DNA of 64,000 nucleotides from Dendrocalamus latiflorus (taxonomy: Eukaryota > Streptophyta > Magnoliopsida > Poales > Poaceae): the NCBI GenBank assembly GCA_017311315.1, contig CM029610.1:4893126-4957125 (forward strand). The letters run 5' to 3'. This document shows, in pieces, positions 60,995 through 64,000 of the stretch (positions are counted from its first letter, which is position 1; each line of letters begins with the position of its first letter). A program made the translations under genes and the position numbers. The notes beneath the pieces are model-generated. The model had not been told where the DNA came from. It was given only the letters and a program-made list of their open reading frames with translations, and did no database searches.

Positions 60995-61951
60995 AAAAAA
61001 CTCCACCGCGGCCCAAGTAGAGTGTTGAGTGGATTATTTTTTATTTCCTTTTTCCCCTAGTTCTGCTAGAGGCTTGTACCACATATTGAGCTGTCGCATT
61101 CAAATTTGTATCTCTAGTTCTTTTAGCACTGTGGGTTAGAGCTTAGAATGTGGATTCACGGCTTGTAATCCCTCGTATTTCCATCGAATTCTGGAGGAGG
61201 CTTCTGCGCCCAATTATGTTGTAACATTGTAATTTGATGTAATTTTGCAGATATTTTGTTGTTTTAAAAGTAATTCTGTTATGAATTTGTTGTTTGCTGA
61301 AGTTGCCTTGTTGATTGTCCGGTGAAACCTACAATTGTCAACCGGAGTTGCGGTTGTTTATGAATCCTACAGTCTATCAATGGTAGGTAAATAGGTGATG
61401 CCGTCGATGATATTCCATGGTATCGATGCCCTTTCCGGTTTTTGAGTTTACTCAAACATAGCCCTCTGGTGAAATTTATGTTTCTTTGGACGGTTATAAA
61501 ATCTGAGAATTTTTCCACATCACATTAAGACACTACAATTTTTTCCACGTCATATTACGACACGACAAAGAAAGTTCGCACTGGCCATCACAACATTACA
61601 GGTAGCTGATAGCCTGATACAGGAATGGCCTGTAAAACAGATAAGAACACAGGAGTTCCGAAAGGCATTAGTACATTTGATGAAGAAACTTCTCTTCTAG
61701 AAGAGAACAACAGGGCAAACATTCTGGCATGGTACCCAAGGCTGATCACCGTAAGCAGTGTACCTGGCCCTCACAGGCTCAGCTATAGACTAATGTTTCA
61801 ATTGGAACAACTCCATATTCATTGGATGCGGTGAAATAGTAGATTGCTTGTTAGATTGGTTGATTGGTTGTTGGATGGTTCACCTGCTGGAAACTATACA
61901 TTGAATTGCATATCATGTGAAACTACAGAATCACTATGCAATGAATCTTCG
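60995..61951. other. HEMC 3' UTR and convergent intergenic space
   Basis: Probable HEMC 3' UTR to about 61280. HEMC and the RNase H2C gene converge here. A 69-codon plus frame at 61625-61834 is not recognised. Confidence 0.45.
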
Positions 61952-63622
61952 TCAGCTGTTCTGATTCTGCCTGGCTGACATGTTAGCCAGCTCTTCAGCA
62001 GACACTGGCTTGTGCATCTGCACGAACAGGAAGCTCTAGTTAGGACTGATGAAATTTCAACAGTGGTGCACATTGCACAGTCAAGAAGACTAACATATAA
62101 CTGGTTGGCAACATTGTGATGCATCAACAGAGTGGAACTTGAAATGTGGAATTACTAGTAATAGCAAACTCACTGAGCAAGGATACAGTAAAGTCGTTAA
62201 GTCAATTCATTCTATGGGCATCGACAAAATTGACTTTACCAACAATTTGAATTATGTGCCTTACTACATGGTTCATACGAATCTACCAAATATTTGAGGG
62301 ATGGACACTAAATAGTACAGAAGCATAACTCAACTGCTCAGGAAATGGGTCAACAAATCTGGAAACAAATACTCACTGTATTAGCAATGGTTAGCCAATG
62401 GAAGCATCGTGGGAGGGGATCCTCTGCTGACGGCACAGTATCATGATTCCAGTATGTTATGTTCTGGAATTCTGCACGGGATACAAAATTGCTAACCTCC
62501 CCATCCAAGCTCTGCATATCCTTTCCTCCGCTCTTCTTCTCCAGTACATAACCTACAGAGAATTTTGAAACCACCATAAACTCGATCAAATACAAAGTTT
62601 GTATGAATTCACATTCTACTGAAAAATCCGAAAGCATAGACCATGACCACCACCCATATTATAATACCATATCATCAATATTACAGTTGCATTGTATTCC
62701 CAGAAAATTTTACATTTCTACCACGAAGAGGATACCTCAGATAACAAAAGAGTAAAAGACCATGTCACTATTCAATGAACATTTCTGCAATCAAAGCAAA
62801 CCAAACTTCAGGTACCCTGCCAAGGGTTTCCATTATAAGCACTACCCTGTTGAAATGAATTACAGATATCTAACAATACAAACACGCACGTAGGATTAAA
62901 TTAAGTATACTTTCACAATAATACGCGGTAGAGTCACAATGCAATTCTAAAAGGGCCCAGATTTCCACAGGAAGCTTCAACTTTGAGCAGTACCGCACAC
63001 AACAATTCCTCAAATCTAGCAAAAAATAGTACAATTTCGGTAGAGGGTGGTGCAATTGCACAGTTTTTGGTACCAATCAGACCATCAGGCCATAATTCGA
63101 TGCACATTTCTATGAACCAATCAAAATTTGACGTTTCCCACCCAAAACTTCCAAGTGGATGATAACTTCACCGTACCACCAAACAATAGTACAATACCAA
63201 GCTTAGACAACACCATATCCAAGAAACTCACCTCGGTGGCCATCCGGGAGCGCGACGGTGGCGCCCTGCAGCTTCCTCCCGCGGAAGAAGGCCTCCTCCA
63301 CCCTCACCCCCTCCACCTCCACACCTGAACGCACCCACCAATTCCTCAACCAAACGGACAAAAAAGAGATCAGATCTTTGGGGCGAGGAGGCCGTCAAGA
63401 AACGCACGGACCTGTGTCCCTGGGCTTGAAGTAGTCGGAGACGGCGGCGCCGCTGTTGTGCCTGATGCCGCAGGGCAGGATATGCACTCTGCCGAGATCA
63501 GTGGTCGCCAGGGAGAGGTCGACGGTGGCCGTGACGCCGGCCGCTGCGGCCGGAGGGGTCGCTTGCTCCATGGCTCGGGGTTTCACTTTCAGCATGCGGC
63601 GAGTGCTGGTCAGTGTCGCCAT
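61952..63622 (-). CDS. RNASEH2C: Ribonuclease H2 subunit C
   Basis: Four exons: 63622-63412, 63324-63232, 62552-62377 and 62017-61952, 181 residues from the first ATG, all GT-AG. Conserved family blocks are present: VHILPCGIRHNSGAAVSDYF, VEEAFFRGRKLQGATVALPDG, GYVLEKK, and FQNITYWNHDTVPSAEDPLPR followed by WLTIANT. It is a non-catalytic subunit of the RNase H2 heterotrimer, which removes ribonucleotides and RNA from DNA duplexes in the nucleus. Start choice: ATG 63622 (aaaATGGCG, good context) precedes ATG 63571, which opens MEQATPP and gives 164 residues; homologues as I remember them begin near the second, so the N-terminal 17 residues are uncertain. The last exon encodes MHKPVSAEELANMSARQNQNS. 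Confidence 0.92.
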
Positions 63623-63689
63623 TTTAAGGGCGCCCTTAATTCCCAGCCGTCGGATCTCACCCCTAGTCCATCGCTACCGTTCGATCAAA

Positions 63690-64000
63690 TCTTTATTTGT
63701 CGTGTAGCGCGTCCGTGACTTTCCTCGCGCGGATCGGTGCGGTCTTCCCGTCGATCCCCTTCTGGCCTTCTTCCTCTCCATTCCTCTTCCTCCATGCGCC
63801 ATTCCCCTTCATTGCGTACATGCGATGCCGCTGCCGCCGGGCCGCGCTTCTTCTCCTCCTTCTTCTGCGCCGACCAAGCCCCCCTGCGGCGACGGCCCGC
63901 GCCGCCGCTGCTCCCTAAGCCGCCAACGAGACGCCGTGCCGTCCGGCCCGCCCTTGTTGTTCTCCTTCTTCTGCACCGACCAAGTCTCGATGCGGCTACT
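63690..64000. other. GC-rich region beyond RNase H2C, possible start of another gene
   Basis: A plus frame runs from 63697 to 63918 and a repeated motif ttctcctccttcttctgc(g/a)ccgaccaag occurs at about 63851 and 63961. The sequence could be the promoter and first exon of a divergent gene, but no protein family is recognisable before the window ends. Confidence 0.35.

Overview
This is nuclear DNA of a grass, most likely a panicoid such as a Setaria, Panicum or Sorghum relative; the species is inferred and was not tested. Every recognisable gene has plant-type exons with GT-AG introns, GC-rich first exons are typical of grasses, and the intergenic space is packed with grass transposon types: copia and other LTR elements, solo LTRs, hAT, Tourist, Stowaway, Helitron and LINE. 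I see no prokaryotic features, CRISPR array or rRNA.

Layout. 0.5-1.6 kb holds the decayed 3' part of a JASON-like gene. 1.8-11.7 kb is a retrotransposon block: a 3.0-kb solo LTR, then a degenerate copia element with a second insertion in its reverse transcriptase, which itself carries a hAT element. 11.7-17.3 kb is gene-poor with MITEs. 17.3-22.8 kb is a seven-exon LIN/CERBERUS-like ARM-repeat gene (+). 24.8-27.4 kb is an O-fucosyltransferase gene (+) with a leader intron and a uORF. 27.4-37.9 kb is mostly repeats and contains a duplicated, broken tail of the next gene plus a 2.5-kb solo LTR. 38.0-45.8 kb is an OTU deubiquitinase gene (-, nine coding exons) swollen by retroelements in intron 3. 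46.3-48.8 kb is a run of hAT elements, a MITE-like element and a Helitron. 49.6-52.0 kb is a chloroplast FKBP18-like PPIase (-, four exons). 52.3-57.3 kb has Tourist MITEs, a LINE relic and a 1.07-kb solo LTR. 57.6-61.0 kb is porphobilinogen deaminase HEMC (+, five exons). 61.95-63.6 kb is ribonuclease H2 subunit C (-, four exons).

The genes are ordinary single-copy housekeeping genes and do not form a functional cluster: tetrapyrrole synthesis and a thylakoid-targeted foldase act in the plastid, the OTU protein in ubiquitin turnover, RNase H2C in genome maintenance, and the O-fucosyltransferase in the secretory pathway.

The most informative parts are transposon archaeology. Several insertions can be delimited to the base by target-site duplications. 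A duplicated OTU gene tail gives approximate empty-site comparisons for a Helitron and a Stowaway element. I found no convincing new gene system. The least explained items are a 66-bp perfect hairpin, a self-complementary minisatellite, and an inverted-repeat-bounded GC-rich minisatellite inside the FKBP intron.
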